A stretch of DNA of 31,127 nucleotides from JBJXGF01 sp046153015 (GCA_046153015.1 JBJXGF010000072.1:1-31127); one strand, 5' to 3'. Shown: positions 1 to 8,516, counted from the stretch's first letter. Notes: generated from the letters alone by a model not told the origin. A program made the numbers and translations.

Positions 1-1286
1 GCTCGCTGCTGGCGGCGCTGCACGACGCGGCGCCCGCCCGGCGGCGCGGACGGATCTTCGGCGCCGGCGCCCTCGCCGTGGCGGCCACGCTGGGCCTCGG
101 CGGCGTGGGTTTGACCGAGCTGCGCGCCCACCCGACGGGCTCGCTGGCGACGATGGCCGGGCCGGCGACGGCGCCCTCACCGCCGGGCGGCGGCCTGCCC
201 GAGCCGAGCGAGCCGGCGCCGGCCCCTCCGGAGGCGACCACCAGCACCACGGCCGCGCCCACGACCACCGCCGCTCCTCTCCCGTCGACGACGGTGCCCA
301 AGCCCCGGTCCCAGCGCAAGCCGGCGCCGCCCCCGGCCCCCGAGCTGTCCCCGCCGCCCAGCCCGGCGCCGGCGCCCGTGCCCACCCCGCTCGTGACGCT
401 CACCAACCTGAGCGGCCGCGTGTCCGCCGTGGCCTGGAGCCCCGACGGCGGCTCGCTGGCCACGGTCGACCCGTCGGGCGTGACCCTGTGGAACCCGGTG
501 AACGGCAGCAGGTTGGGCGCGCCGATCGACGCCTCGCTCGGGCCGATCACGGCCGTGGCGTGGCGGCCCGACGGCGCCGGCCTGGCCGCCGCCGCGGGCG
601 CGACCGTGGCGCTGACCAGCACCGACGGCGCCAAGCGGGAGGAGCTCGACACCGGCGGGCCGGCGCTGACCGCGTTGGCCTTCCGGCCCGGCGGCGACGA
701 GCTGGCCACGCTGGCGGCGGACGGCGCGTCTTCCGTGTGGCGGCTGCCGAAGGGCCCGTCGCGCAGCTTCGCCGGCATCGAGGCGCCGGGCGAGCGCCCC
801 ACCGCGCTCGGCTGGAGCGCCGACGGCAAGCTGCTGGCCGCGGCCCGCAAGGGCGGCGTGACCGTGTGGGACGCGACGCCCGGCGGCGGCTCGGTGCGCG
901 CCGCGCTGGCCGGCGATGCCGCCCTGCTCAACGCGGTCGCCTGGCGGCCCGACGGGTCGCAGGTGGCGGCGGTCGGCGGCGGCGCGGTGCAGGTGTGGGA
1001 TCCGGCCACCGGGGCGTCGCTGCGGCGCTTCCCCGTCAGCCACAAGGAGCCCCGCCAGCTCGCGTGGCGGGCCGACGGGCGGGTGCTGGCCGTGGCCGGA
1101 ACCGACGCGGTGGTCAGCCTGTGGGACCCGGCCACCGGCGCCCACCGGGGCGACCTGCCCGCCGGCGCCGCCGACGACACGGCCGGCGTCGCCCTCAGCT
1201 GGAGCCCGGCCGGCGATCGCGTGGCCGTGACGATGGGCCACCAGACCGTGATCTACGCCATCAGGGCCGACGGCACGCCGGCGTAA
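1..1286 (+). CDS. Membrane-anchored WD40 beta-propeller protein, 5'-truncated by window edge
   Basis: The reading frame is open from base 3 to TAA at 1284-1286, so the true start lies upstream; the GTG at 78 falls inside a hydrophobic segment and is not the start. Visible order: a short Ala/Leu-rich stretch, a basic cluster (ARRRGR), one membrane helix (about bases 57-115), a Pro/Ala/Thr-rich linker of about 90 residues (bases 150-390), then seven WD40-like repeats (bases about 400-1270). The repeats have cores such as AWSPDG, AWRPDG and VWDPATG, enough for one seven-bladed propeller. The basic cluster and helix suggest a cytoplasmic N-terminus and an external propeller. Such anchored propellers often act as binding scaffolds, and upstream sequence could hold an anti-sigma or kinase domain; both are inference. 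The last three residues and the stop lie inside the first unit of a tandem repeat array. Confidence 0.85.
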   Translation, partial: SLLAALHDAAPARRRGRIFGAGALAVAATLGLGGVGLTELRAHPTGSLATMAGPATAPSPPGGGLPEPSEPAPAPPEATTSTTAAPTTTAAPLPSTTVPKPRSQRKPAPPPAPELSPPPSPAPAPVPTPLVTLTNLSGRVSAVAWSPDGGSLATVDPSGVTLWNPVNGSRLGAPIDASLGPITAVAWRPDGAGLAAAAGATVALTSTDGAKREELDTGGPALTALAFRPGGDELATLAADGASSVWRLPKGPSRSFAGIEAPGERPTALGWSADGKLLAAARKGGVTVWDATPGGGSVRAALAGDAALLNAVAWRPDGSQVAAVGGGAVQVWDPATGASLRRFPVSHKEPRQLAWRADGRVLAVAGTDAVVSLWDPATGAHRGDLPAGAADDTAGVALSWSPAGDRVAVTMGHQTVIYAIRADGTPA

Positions 1287-1390
1287 GCCGGCGGCCCAAA
1301 CAACACGGCACGCCGGCGTAAGCCGGCGGCCCAAACAACACAGCACGCCGGCGTAAGCCGGCGGCCCAAACAACGCAGCCGGCGGCCCAG
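1272..1390. repeat. Tandem array of 35-bp units, three copies plus a partial fourth
   Basis: Units run 1272-1306, 1307-1341 and 1342-1376 and differ at only a few bases. A shortened fourth copy (1377-1390) lacks the first part of the unit. The first unit contains the last codons and stop of the WD40 gene, so the array seems to have grown by duplicating the gene's 3' end. It fills most of the 119-base gap between two convergent genes. Confidence 0.9.
1276..1363. terminator. Three successive GTAA-tetraloop hairpins at a convergent gene end
   Basis: Each 35-bp unit contains GCCGGCGTAAGCCGGC, a 6-bp self-complementary stem around GTAA, extended to 7 bp by an outer C-G pair. They lie at about 1276-1293, 1311-1328 and 1346-1363. 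As RNA the loop is GUAA, a GNRA tetraloop, which stabilises hairpins. No T-tract follows, so these would be non-canonical terminators or 3'-end stabilisers. Because the stems are palindromic they form on transcripts of either strand, which suits a site between convergent genes. Confidence 0.5.
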
Positions 1391-1405
1391 CCAGCCGGGT
1401 CAGAG

Positions 1406-3460
1406 CTAGGCGAGGATCTCGGCGCGGTGCTCGTCGAGCAGCGGGCCTCGCGCCGGCGGCGGTCCGGCCCCTCCGATCAGCTGGCCGACGCCGACGATCC
1501 GGCCGTGCTCGGGGTGGTCGTGCTCCACGGTGAGGCCGTTCTCCTGGGCGATCGCCTCGTTCACCAGCCCGACCTTGCAGATCGGCACGGAGAGCTCCCC
1601 GTGGACGAAGCGCAGCTCGCCGCCGTCGCCTTCGACCCAGGTCCGCTCGGGCGACGGGCCGGGGAAGTCGAACCCGCCCACGATCGGCGCCGGCGCCCCG
1701 GCGTAGCGGGTGAGCTCGGCCGCCTGCACCGCCACCGTGGTCTGGGCCAGCGAGGTCCGCACGTGCTGGGCGGCGCCGGTGCGCTCCCGGTGGTAGAGGG
1801 CGGCGGCCACCCCGAAGGCGCTGATCAACGGCGTGACCACGTCGTGGAAGGCGACGGTGAGGAACACCGGCTCGGCGTCGCTGTCGGGCGAGGTCATGCC
1901 GCCTTGGGCCGCCATCAGCCCGCCGAGGGCCTGCACCAGCGGGTCGAAGGCCGGCTTGTCGGCCATGTCGGCGTCGAGCCCGTACCCGGGTGAGGACAGG
2001 AAGATGAGCCGCTGGTTCAGGGCGGCCAGCTCCGCCGGGTCGGCGCCGAGGCGGGAGGCGACGCCGGGACGGAAGTTCTCGACCAGCACGTCGGCCCGGG
2101 CGGCGAGGCGGCGCATGATCGCCTGGCCCTCCTCGCTCTGCAGGTCGAGCGCGATCGAGCGCTTGCCGTGGTTCCAGGCCGCGAAGCCCGGCCCGAAGGA
2201 GCGAAACGGGTCGCCGGAGGGAGGTTCGACCTTGATCGCCGACGCGCCGAGCATGGCCAGGTGGCGGGACACGACCGGCCCGGCGATGAACGACGACAGG
2301 TCGACCACCTCGACCCCGGCGAGGGGCGGGCCCCCCTGGCCGGGCGCCGCCCCGCCCGTCGGGCTCGGCCCGGTCGGCGGGCGGGGCGCCCAGCGCACCT
2401 GGTCGGTGTGCTCCCCGAGGCGGGGCGCAGGGCTGCGGACCGAGCCCGGCCCCGCCTCCATCACCAGCGGCACGCCCATCATCCGCACGTCGCCGAGATC
2501 GGGGTGGGCCACGGCCACGTCGAGCCGGTTCGCCGCGCACAGCCCGCTGGCCAGGAACTCCTCCCGGGTCTGCACCGGTTGGGCGGGCACGTCGGCGGCG
2601 GCCAACGCGGCCAGCCACTCGGCCCGGGGGCGGGACGCGAACGCGTCCTCCAGGATCGGCGTGAGGAAGGCCACCGCGTCGAGATCGACCAGGCCGAAGG
2701 GCGGCGAGGGCAGCAGCGGGTGGCCGAGCAGGTCCTTGCGGTCGAGCAGGGCCAGCAGACGCTCGTAGAAGCGGACGGTGCCGCACGCGACGAACAGCCA
2801 GCGGCCGTCGCCCGCCTGGAAGGGCCGGTAGCAGGGGATGCGGCCCTTGCCCCCGAGCGGCGAGGAGCCCACCCGCTCGTCGACCCGGCCGGCGGGCTGG
2901 AACTCGTGGAGCTGCACCGCGGCGGCGCCGGCCACCTCCGACGCCTCGTAGGTGGGCGCCGAGCCGTGGGCGAGGCGGGCGTAGAGGCCGCTCGCCGCGG
3001 CGAGCGCGCCGAGCACCCCGGCGCCGTAGCTGGCCACCGGGAGCACCACGTGCACCGGCACGTCGGCGTACGAGCACTGCTGCCACATGATCCCGGTGGC
3101 GGCGTGGATGAGATCGGGCGTGGCGGGGCGGTCCCGGTAGGGGCCCCGCTCGCCCCACGGGGGCATGGCCACGATCACCGCCCCCGGGTTGAAGGCGCGC
3201 AGCTCCGCCGCCTGGCCGGGCGTGGCGGTGATCAGCACGTCGGCCGCCTGGGCGAGCGGACGCCAGTCGCCCACCACCGAGCGCTTGTTGCGGTTGAAGG
3301 TCTGGAAGCCCGCCTCGGCGCGGTAGGGGTCGCCCCCATCGGGCTCCGCCTTCACCACGTCGGCGCCGTGGTCGGCGAGGAACATCGCGGCGTAGGGCCC
3401 GGCTATGCCGCCGGCGAGCTCGAGCACCCGCACGCCCTCGAAGATCCCCGGCGGGTTCAT
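1406..3460 (-). CDS. Fused double-domain family III CoA-transferase (CaiB/BaiF type)
   Basis: The product (684 aa) has two family III CoA-transferase modules in tandem, about 8-365 and 385-684, each opening with the typical strand-loop (VLELAGGIAGPYAA and VVDLSSFIAGPVVS). Family III enzymes move CoA between carboxylic acids through an aspartyl-CoA thioester on a conserved Asp. Aligned by eye on the LY-x-R helix, the second module has this residue (D540, in AFHDVV), while the first has Ser (S144, in PVASYG). The protein therefore looks like a covalent heterodimer with one active site. The start is the ATG at 3460, which overlaps the stop of the upstream ligase gene as ATGA; a longer reading frame runs only through that gene. 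Partnership with an acyl-CoA ligase suggests catabolism of a carboxylic acid. The substrate cannot be read from the sequence. Confidence 0.9.
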   Translation of the reverse strand: MNPPGIFEGVRVLELAGGIAGPYAAMFLADHGADVVKAEPDGGDPYRAEAGFQTFNRNKRSVVGDWRPLAQAADVLITATPGQAAELRAFNPGAVIVAMPPWGERGPYRDRPATPDLIHAATGIMWQQCSYADVPVHVVLPVASYGAGVLGALAAASGLYARLAHGSAPTYEASEVAGAAAVQLHEFQPAGRVDERVGSSPLGGKGRIPCYRPFQAGDGRWLFVACGTVRFYERLLALLDRKDLLGHPLLPSPPFGLVDLDAVAFLTPILEDAFASRPRAEWLAALAAADVPAQPVQTREEFLASGLCAANRLDVAVAHPDLGDVRMMGVPLVMEAGPGSVRSPAPRLGEHTDQVRWAPRPPTGPSPTGGAAPGQGGPPLAGVEVVDLSSFIAGPVVSRHLAMLGASAIKVEPPSGDPFRSFGPGFAAWNHGKRSIALDLQSEEGQAIMRRLAARADVLVENFRPGVASRLGADPAELAALNQRLIFLSSPGYGLDADMADKPAFDPLVQALGGLMAAQGGMTSPDSDAEPVFLTVAFHDVVTPLISAFGVAAALYHRERTGAAQHVRTSLAQTTVAVQAAELTRYAGAPAPIVGGFDFPGPSPERTWVEGDGGELRFVHGELSVPICKVGLVNEAIAQENGLTVEHDHPEHGRIVGVGQLIGGAGPPPARGPLLDEHRAEILA

Positions 3461-5094
3461 GCGCCGCCGCCCTCGGCCGCCAGGCGGGCCTTGGCCTGCT
3501 CGCGCAGCTCGTACTTGAGCACCTTGTTCGAGGGGTTCAGGGGCAGCGCGTCGACCACCCACACGTAGCGGGGGGCCTTGTAGTTGGCCATCCGCTCCCG
3601 GCACCAGGCGATCACCTCACCGGGGTCGGGCGCGCCCTGCGGGGTGGGCACCACGAACGCGGCGCCCACCTCGCCGAGGCGCGGGTCCTCCACGCCGACC
3701 ACGCCCACCTGGCCGATGAGCGGGTGCTCGATCATCATCCGCTCGATCTCGGCGGGGTAGGCGTTGAACCCGCCGACGATGAACATGTCCTTCTTCCGGT
3801 CGGTGATGTCGATGTAGCCCCGCTCGTCCATCACCGCCACGTCGCCGGTGTGGAGCCAGCCGTCGGGGTCGATGGCCTCGGCGGTCTGCTCGGGGTCGTC
3901 GAGGTAGCCCTTCATGATGTTCCAGCCCCGGATCAGCAGCTCACCGGCTTGGCCGGCGGGCAGCGGCACGCCGTCGTCGTCGACGACGCGCAGCTCCACG
4001 CCCGGCAAGGCCTTGCCCGAGGTGGTGGCGATGGTCTCCGGGTCGTCCTCGGGGGTGCACAGCGTGGCGATGCCGGAGGTCTCGGTCATGCCGTAGGCAG
4101 TGAGCACGGTCTCGAAGCCGAGCCGGCTGCGCATGCCGAGCACCATCTCCACCGGGATCGAGGCCGCGCCGGTGACGCAGGAGCGCAGCGAGGAGATGTC
4201 GTAGCGGTCGAGCTCGGCCGAGTTGAGCAGCGCCTGGAACAGCGCCGGGGGCCCGGGGATCACGCTCACCCGCTCCTCGGCGATCCTGGCCAGCACCGCC
4301 GCCGGGTCGAACACGGCGTGGGGCAGGATCGTCGCCGCGCCGATCATGGCGGCCACGATCCCGCCGTTGAAGCCGAAGGCGTGGAAGAACGGGTTGACCA
4401 CGAGGAACTGGTCGCCGGGGCGCACGCCGAGGGCGGCGGAGTAGGCGGCGAAGCCCCGCACGAGCGGCCCGTGGCCGACCATCACGCCCTTGGGCATGCC
4501 GGTCGTGCCGGAGGTGAACATCACGTTGCACACGTCCTCGGGGCGCAGCGCCCGGCGGCGGCGGGCGGCCTCGGCGGCGGCGGCCTCGTCGGCCCGGCCG
4601 AGCAGGTCGTCGAGGCCGAGCGCGCCCTGCGGGCGGGGGCCGCGCAGGATCACGAGGTCGGCGAGCTCGGGAAGCGGTTCGGCGTCGGCCAGCATCGCCG
4701 GGTAGTCGGCGCCGAGGAAGCCGTTGACCGTGAACAGCAGCTTCGCCCGGGCCTTGCCGAGCACGAACGCTGCCTCCCGGCCCTTGAAGCGGGTGTTGAC
4801 CGGAACCAGCACCGCCCCGGCGCCGTGCACGGCGAGGGCGGCCACGACCCACTCCCACGTGTTCGGGGCCCACACCCCCACCGCGTCGCCCGGGCCGACC
4901 CCGGAGGCCACCAGCGCGGCGGCGCCCCGCTCCACCTCGGCGGCGAGCTCGGCGTAGGTGAGCCGCCGCCCGCCGTCCTGGGTGTCGGACACCGCGATCC
5001 GCTCGCCGTGCCCGGCCGCGGCGTGGGCCAGCACGGCGGGGATGGTGGTGTGAGCGAGGTCGATCGCCGGGGGGTCGAGGTCGGGGGCTGCCAT
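3457..5094 (-). CDS. FadD3-like acyl-CoA ligase (AMP-forming)
   Basis: This 545-aa protein is a complete ANL-superfamily ligase that activates a carboxylic acid to acyl-AMP and then acyl-CoA. Visible motifs: P-loop SGTTGMPKG (195-203), AYGMTETSG (A5), HTGDVAVMD (A7), the hinge ITDRKKD, GGFNAYPAEIE, and the adenylation Lys in NPSNKV (K524). Recalled similarity is closest to actinobacterial FadD3, which activates the indanedione-propionate left after steroid ring A/B degradation; related FadD enzymes take other acids, so the substrate is unproven. The start is the ATG at 5094, where homology begins; an upstream extension of the frame is low-complexity. The stop overlaps the CoA-transferase start by four bases (ATGA), so the two genes are probably co-translated. 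Confidence 0.93.
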   Translation of the reverse strand: MAAPDLDPPAIDLAHTTIPAVLAHAAAGHGERIAVSDTQDGGRRLTYAELAAEVERGAAALVASGVGPGDAVGVWAPNTWEWVVAALAVHGAGAVLVPVNTRFKGREAAFVLGKARAKLLFTVNGFLGADYPAMLADAEPLPELADLVILRGPRPQGALGLDDLLGRADEAAAAEAARRRRALRPEDVCNVMFTSGTTGMPKGVMVGHGPLVRGFAAYSAALGVRPGDQFLVVNPFFHAFGFNGGIVAAMIGAATILPHAVFDPAAVLARIAEERVSVIPGPPALFQALLNSAELDRYDISSLRSCVTGAASIPVEMVLGMRSRLGFETVLTAYGMTETSGIATLCTPEDDPETIATTSGKALPGVELRVVDDDGVPLPAGQAGELLIRGWNIMKGYLDDPEQTAEAIDPDGWLHTGDVAVMDERGYIDITDRKKDMFIVGGFNAYPAEIERMMIEHPLIGQVGVVGVEDPRLGEVGAAFVVPTPQGAPDPGEVIAWCRERMANYKAPRYVWVVDALPLNPSNKVLKYELREQAKARLAAEGGGA

Positions 5095-5150
5095 CGGGCG
5101 CGACCGTAGCCCGGCCGCCGCGCCCCGACCGCCGCAGCGCCCGCGTCCGG

Positions 5151-5492
5151 CTACGGCGCCTCGCAGCCGATCCCGTCGCCGTCCGCATCGAGCTCGTACG
5201 GGTCGTCGCCGATGACCACCACGGCGACCGGCCCCGGCACGTAGACCGGCCCGTTTCCCGAGCCGCCGGCGCAGTCGACGTCGAACGCGATCGGCACGCA
5301 CGGCAGGTAGTGCGGTGAGCACGAACCCGGGTGCGGTGCGTCGGTGACCGGCACGGTGAGAGGGGTGGGCGCCGGCGGGGACGCTGAGCCGGCGACGAAG
5401 GCCGTGGGGACGCCCGCCGCGCAGCCGGAGGCGACGAGCGCCGACCACGCTCCGAGACCGAGTGCGCGCGCGAGCCGGGAACGAGAGGCCAT
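5151..5492 (-). CDS. Small lipoprotein with C-terminal excalibur calcium-binding motif
   Basis: The product is 113 aa. The N-terminus has the form of a lipoprotein signal: basic MASRSRLAR, a hydrophobic core and a lipobox-like ASGC at residues about 25-28. The C-terminus ends in DADGDGIGCEAP, the signature of the excalibur domain, an extracellular calcium-binding motif with a DxDxDGxxCE core. Four more Cys in the middle could form disulfides. The ATG at 5492 was chosen because AAGG lies six bases upstream; an upstream start at 5534 would place a basic tail before the signal. It is probably exported and lipid-anchored, with unknown role. It lies 56 bp upstream of the ligase gene on the same strand and is divergent from the SDR gene. 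Confidence 0.75.
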   Translation of the reverse strand: MASRSRLARALGLGAWSALVASGCAAGVPTAFVAGSASPPAPTPLTVPVTDAPHPGSCSPHYLPCVPIAFDVDCAGGSGNGPVYVPGPVAVVVIGDDPYELDADGDGIGCEAP

Positions 5493-5645
5493 GATCCGCC
5501 TTGATCGCTGAGAGCCGCCCCCGCGTGCGACCATCTCGTAGGAAAAACGTTCGGGTCGAAGCGGTCGGCGCCGTCAGGCTACGGGGGAGGAGTGCGAACG
5601 AGGCGCCTCGCAGCCTCCCGGCCGGGGCTGTGGTGGAATCGGCCC

Positions 5646-6401
5646 ATGCCCGTGCACGACCTGTTCGACCTGTCCGGCAAGGTGGCTCTCGTGACCGGCG
5701 GCAGCCGGGGCCTTGGCCGCGAGATGGTGCTGGCCTTCGCCGAGGCCGGCGCCGACGTGGTGATCGCCAGCCGCAAGCTCGACGCCTGCGAGGCCGTGGC
5801 GGCCGAGGTCGAGGCGCTCGGCCGCCAGGCCCTGCCGGTGGCGGCGAACGTAAGCTACTGGGCGCAGTGCGACGAGCTGGCCGACGCCGCATACGAGCGC
5901 TTCGGCCGGGTCGACGTGCTGGTGAACAACGCCGGGCTCTCGCCGCTCTATCCGAGCATCGACCAGGTGGAGGAGGCCCTGTTCGACAAGGTGGTGGCGC
6001 TCAACCTCAAAGGCCCGTTCCGGCTCATGGCGAACATCGGCACGAGGATGGCGGCGGCCGGAGGCGGCTCGATCATCAACGTGTCCTCCACCACCTCCAT
6101 CCGGCCCCGGGCCGACGTGATCGCCTACGCCGCAGCGAAGGCCGGCCTCAACGCGATGACGGTCGGCTTCGCGCACTGCTTCGGGCCCGCGGTGCGGGTC
6201 AACTGCATCATGTGCGGCCCGTTCCTGACCGACATCGCGAAGGCGTGGGACATGGAGGTGTTCGCCCAACGCGCCGCCGAGATGTGCCTGCGCCGCGGCG
6301 GCGAGCCCAACGAGATCGTCGGCGCCGCCCTTTACTTCGCCAGCGCAGCGTCGAGCTTCTGCACCGGCGCCGTGCTCCGCCTCGACGGCGGCCAACCCTG
6401 A
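5646..6401 (+). CDS. Short-chain dehydrogenase/reductase (SDR), classical type
   Basis: The 251-aa length is typical of classical SDRs, cytoplasmic NAD(P)-dependent oxidoreductases acting on alcohols, ketones or 3-oxoacyl groups. It has the cofactor motif TGGSRGLG (17-24), NNAG (95-98), catalytic N120 and S148, and YAAAK (Y161, K165). The C-terminus SSFCTGAVLRLDGG is also standard. After the active site, where many SDRs read NxIxPG, this one reads NCIMCGPFLTDIA, so a Cys replaces the Pro. The ATG at 5646 is chosen because SDR homology starts within a few residues; a longer frame from 5592 adds an unrelated basic segment. Its neighbours suggest lipid, steroid or aromatic-acid catabolism, but it stands alone on the plus strand. 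Confidence 0.9.
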   Translation: MPVHDLFDLSGKVALVTGGSRGLGREMVLAFAEAGADVVIASRKLDACEAVAAEVEALGRQALPVAANVSYWAQCDELADAAYERFGRVDVLVNNAGLSPLYPSIDQVEEALFDKVVALNLKGPFRLMANIGTRMAAAGGGSIINVSSTTSIRPRADVIAYAAAKAGLNAMTVGFAHCFGPAVRVNCIMCGPFLTDIAKAWDMEVFAQRAAEMCLRRGGEPNEIVGAALYFASAASSFCTGAVLRLDGGQP

Positions 6402-6427
6402 CCCACCCGCCGACCGCGGCGCGAACC

Positions 6428-7066
6428 CTACGTGGCGGCCCTGCTCACGGCGGCAAGTGCGCCGGCCACGTCGGCGCACAGCTGGCGCCACGCCGCCAAC
6501 GTCGACACCGGACCGGTCGGATCGAGGCGCTCGAGCAGCAGCGCCCGGTGTCGCCCGAAGTCGCGAACGAACTGCTCCCGGCGTCGACCGGCTGCGCCGC
6601 TGGCCGCCAACAGCGCAGCGCGCAAGATCTGCTTGGGGTCAGCGATCCGCTCGACGTCGCGGGCCGCGGGAAGATCGAGCGGTACGCGCCCCGAAGGCTT
6701 GCCGGCCACGCGTCGGATGGCCTGCTCGTCGAGCAACAGCCATGCCTCGGTCATGCGCACCGGCACCACCGGCACCACCGGGCCTTCGAGGCCGGCCGCA
6801 TGACGTCCGCGTTCGATCTCGTCTCGGCGCAGCTGCGGCGACTGATTCTCGGCATCTCGGTGCACAAACACGAGGTCGAACTCGCGCTTCCGCCCTACAA
6901 GGAACCGGAGGCGACTCTCCACCGTGCGCCCCTGCTCGGCCAAGAACCTCGGATCTAGAGGTGTGACCCGCCCGGGCTTCCCCATCTCGGCGCAGATCCA
7001 TTCGAGGTGCGTTGCTAGCGGGAGGTCGCTGGGGCCGTCTGCTACGAAGATGGCACGCAGCGTCAT
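6428..7066 (-). CDS. DUF4276/TOPRIM-like protein paired with AAA ATPase
   Basis: This 212-aa protein begins FVADGPSDLPLATHL and continues with LVFVHRDAEN. The two motifs match, in place and shape, the acidic motifs of DUF4276 proteins, a TOPRIM-like family (usually a VEGPTD-type loop followed by a D-rich strand). Here the first acidic residue is Asp rather than Glu. TOPRIM proteins cleave or rejoin nucleic acid using metal ions; whether this one is a nuclease is inference. The ATG at 7066 overlaps the stop of the upstream ATPase gene as ATGA, so the two are likely made together, probably as a complex. It ends 26 bp from the convergent SDR gene. ATPase plus TOPRIM-family pairs are known in anti-phage systems such as PARIS and Gabija, but this is not a recognised member of either. 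Confidence 0.72.
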   Translation of the reverse strand: MTLRAIFVADGPSDLPLATHLEWICAEMGKPGRVTPLDPRFLAEQGRTVESRLRFLVGRKREFDLVFVHRDAENQSPQLRRDEIERGRHAAGLEGPVVPVVPVRMTEAWLLLDEQAIRRVAGKPSGRVPLDLPAARDVERIADPKQILRAALLAASGAAGRRREQFVRDFGRHRALLLERLDPTGPVSTLAAWRQLCADVAGALAAVSRAAT

Positions 7067-8451
7067 GCCACGTCGAAGAGCGGGATCTGCGACCCCGGAG
7101 GTTGAGCCAGGTACGCAAGGAGGCTGGTTCGGCTCGCCCCCGGTCGCTCATACGTTCGCCAGGTGCCGTACAGGCCGTGGAGGCCCAAGGCTCGGACCGT
7201 TTCGCCATCCTGAGTCACTCGCATGTCCGACGCGTAGAGCAGATCATCCTCACCGACCAGTTGCACGACTGCCGGGGAGTGTGTGTTGACGATCACTTGC
7301 CTCAAGGGATTGTCAGCCCCCGGCGCTCGAGCAGGGTCGACCGCAAGGTCACGAACGAGCTGCACCATCTCGGCCAGGCTGGCGGGGTGGATGCCGTTCT
7401 CCGGCTCCTCCATGGCGATCAACCCGGTGCTGAGCGGGTCTTCGAGCATCACGCACAGCGCCAGATACCGAAGGGTCCCCTCCGAGAGCGACCGTGCCGG
7501 GAGCTCTACGCCGTTGGCGCCAGCAACCATGATGCTGAGCAGCTGGCGGGTTTCGTCCGCGTCGACTCGAAGTGATCGAACGTCGATGCCGACGAGGCCT
7601 GACACCCGGTTGGCGATCCGGGCGTAGACGTCCTCAGGCTCATCCGTTCCTTCATTTGCGATGCGAAAGAGCGCAGCGGCGAGGTGGCTTCCGTCAGAAC
7701 CGATCACCGGCGGGTCGACGAAGCGGTCGGCGGCGCGCAAGGCCGTCGGTTCGAGCGCAAGTCGCCGCCACGATTGCATCTCCCGGCGCGCCGCGAGGAT
7801 GGTCGGATCGTCGGCCGTGTTGATCGTGCTCACAACTGTGGTCGCAGCCCGCGTGGGCAAGGCTCGGCGCGGTCGGCCGCGGCTGCCGCCGTCCTGGTGC
7901 ACGGTGATGCGATCGTTGACAGCCTCCGTCGAGATGAACGGACCGCCTCGCCGCTCACCCACCACTACGGCGTCGCGGAACTCGCGCACCGACAGGGGGA
8001 AGCGAAGATGCTTCGGCGCGTCACTTCGGTTGATGTGGCGGAGCTCCTCGCTTTCCACCACCAGCCGGCCCATCCGCGAGTGCGTTCTCGGCGGTTCGTA
8101 GCCGATTTGCAGCTCGTACCGGAGCAAGGTGATCGACGGCCTGACGGTGGCCCCGAAGTCGTCCTCCACCTGAGCAGGAACGACCATCTCCACTGCGAAG
8201 CGCATCGAGTGTCGCCTCCCGCCGGCGGTGAACAAGTGCTCGGGCTCGCCCGCGCTGTCGGTCCGGGTCGAGCGAACCTCTTGCGCCGCCTCGAGGAGCG
8301 ACTTGTCGGCCACCAGTGCCAAGAACTGGATTGCGTCGAAGACGTTCGACTTGCCGACCCCATTCTCGCCGGCGATGCAGTTGAACGGTCCCAGCAGTAC
8401 GTCGAAGCCGATCAAGTTCTTAAAACCGTCGACCTCCAATCGGAGAAGCAC
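7063..8451 (-). CDS. AAA/ABC-type ATPase (AAA_21-like, RecF/SMC-style) of a candidate defence pair
   Basis: The 462-aa product starts LLRLEVDGFKNL and has Walker A GENGVGKSN (29-36, K34), an ABC-type signature SEGTLR, Walker B with catalytic Glu (GLIAMEEPENGIHP) and an H-loop NTHSP. This order is typical of AAA_21/AAA_15 ATPases related to RecF, SMC and OLD proteins; the middle region is the variable insert. The start is a GTG at 8451 with AGGA a few bases upstream. It has no nuclease domain of its own, which fits an effector encoded by the overlapping downstream gene. The locus is less GC-rich than its surroundings: row 7261-7320 has 35 of 60 G/C, against 45 of 60 in row 9001-9060 of surE, hinting at transfer. 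A housekeeping DNA-repair role is an alternative. Confidence 0.85.
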   Translation of the reverse strand: MLLRLEVDGFKNLIGFDVLLGPFNCIAGENGVGKSNVFDAIQFLALVADKSLLEAAQEVRSTRTDSAGEPEHLFTAGGRRHSMRFAVEMVVPAQVEDDFGATVRPSITLLRYELQIGYEPPRTHSRMGRLVVESEELRHINRSDAPKHLRFPLSVREFRDAVVVGERRGGPFISTEAVNDRITVHQDGGSRGRPRRALPTRAATTVVSTINTADDPTILAARREMQSWRRLALEPTALRAADRFVDPPVIGSDGSHLAAALFRIANEGTDEPEDVYARIANRVSGLVGIDVRSLRVDADETRQLLSIMVAGANGVELPARSLSEGTLRYLALCVMLEDPLSTGLIAMEEPENGIHPASLAEMVQLVRDLAVDPARAPGADNPLRQVIVNTHSPAVVQLVGEDDLLYASDMRVTQDGETVRALGLHGLYGTWRTYERPGASRTSLLAYLAQPPGSQIPLFDVA

Positions 8452-8516
8452 GCCCCGATCCTACGTCTGGCGCCGACCGCGATCGGCGCTCAGGACCGGC
8501 GCGGCGGCGCGCTGGG

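Noticed and set aside
1272..1390. CRISPR array reading of the 35-bp units
   Set aside because: The units are back to back with no unique spacers, so this is a tandem repeat.
177..3158. A 993-codon open frame on the minus strand over the WD40 and CoA-transferase genes
   Set aside because: Its translation is Arg/Gly/Pro-rich with no domain, and it overlaps two genes with clear family motifs; it is a GC-driven shadow.
3461..3604. N-terminal extension of the first fused CoA-transferase
   Set aside because: The extra residues only shadow the ligase gene; family homology starts at the ATG that overlaps the ligase stop.
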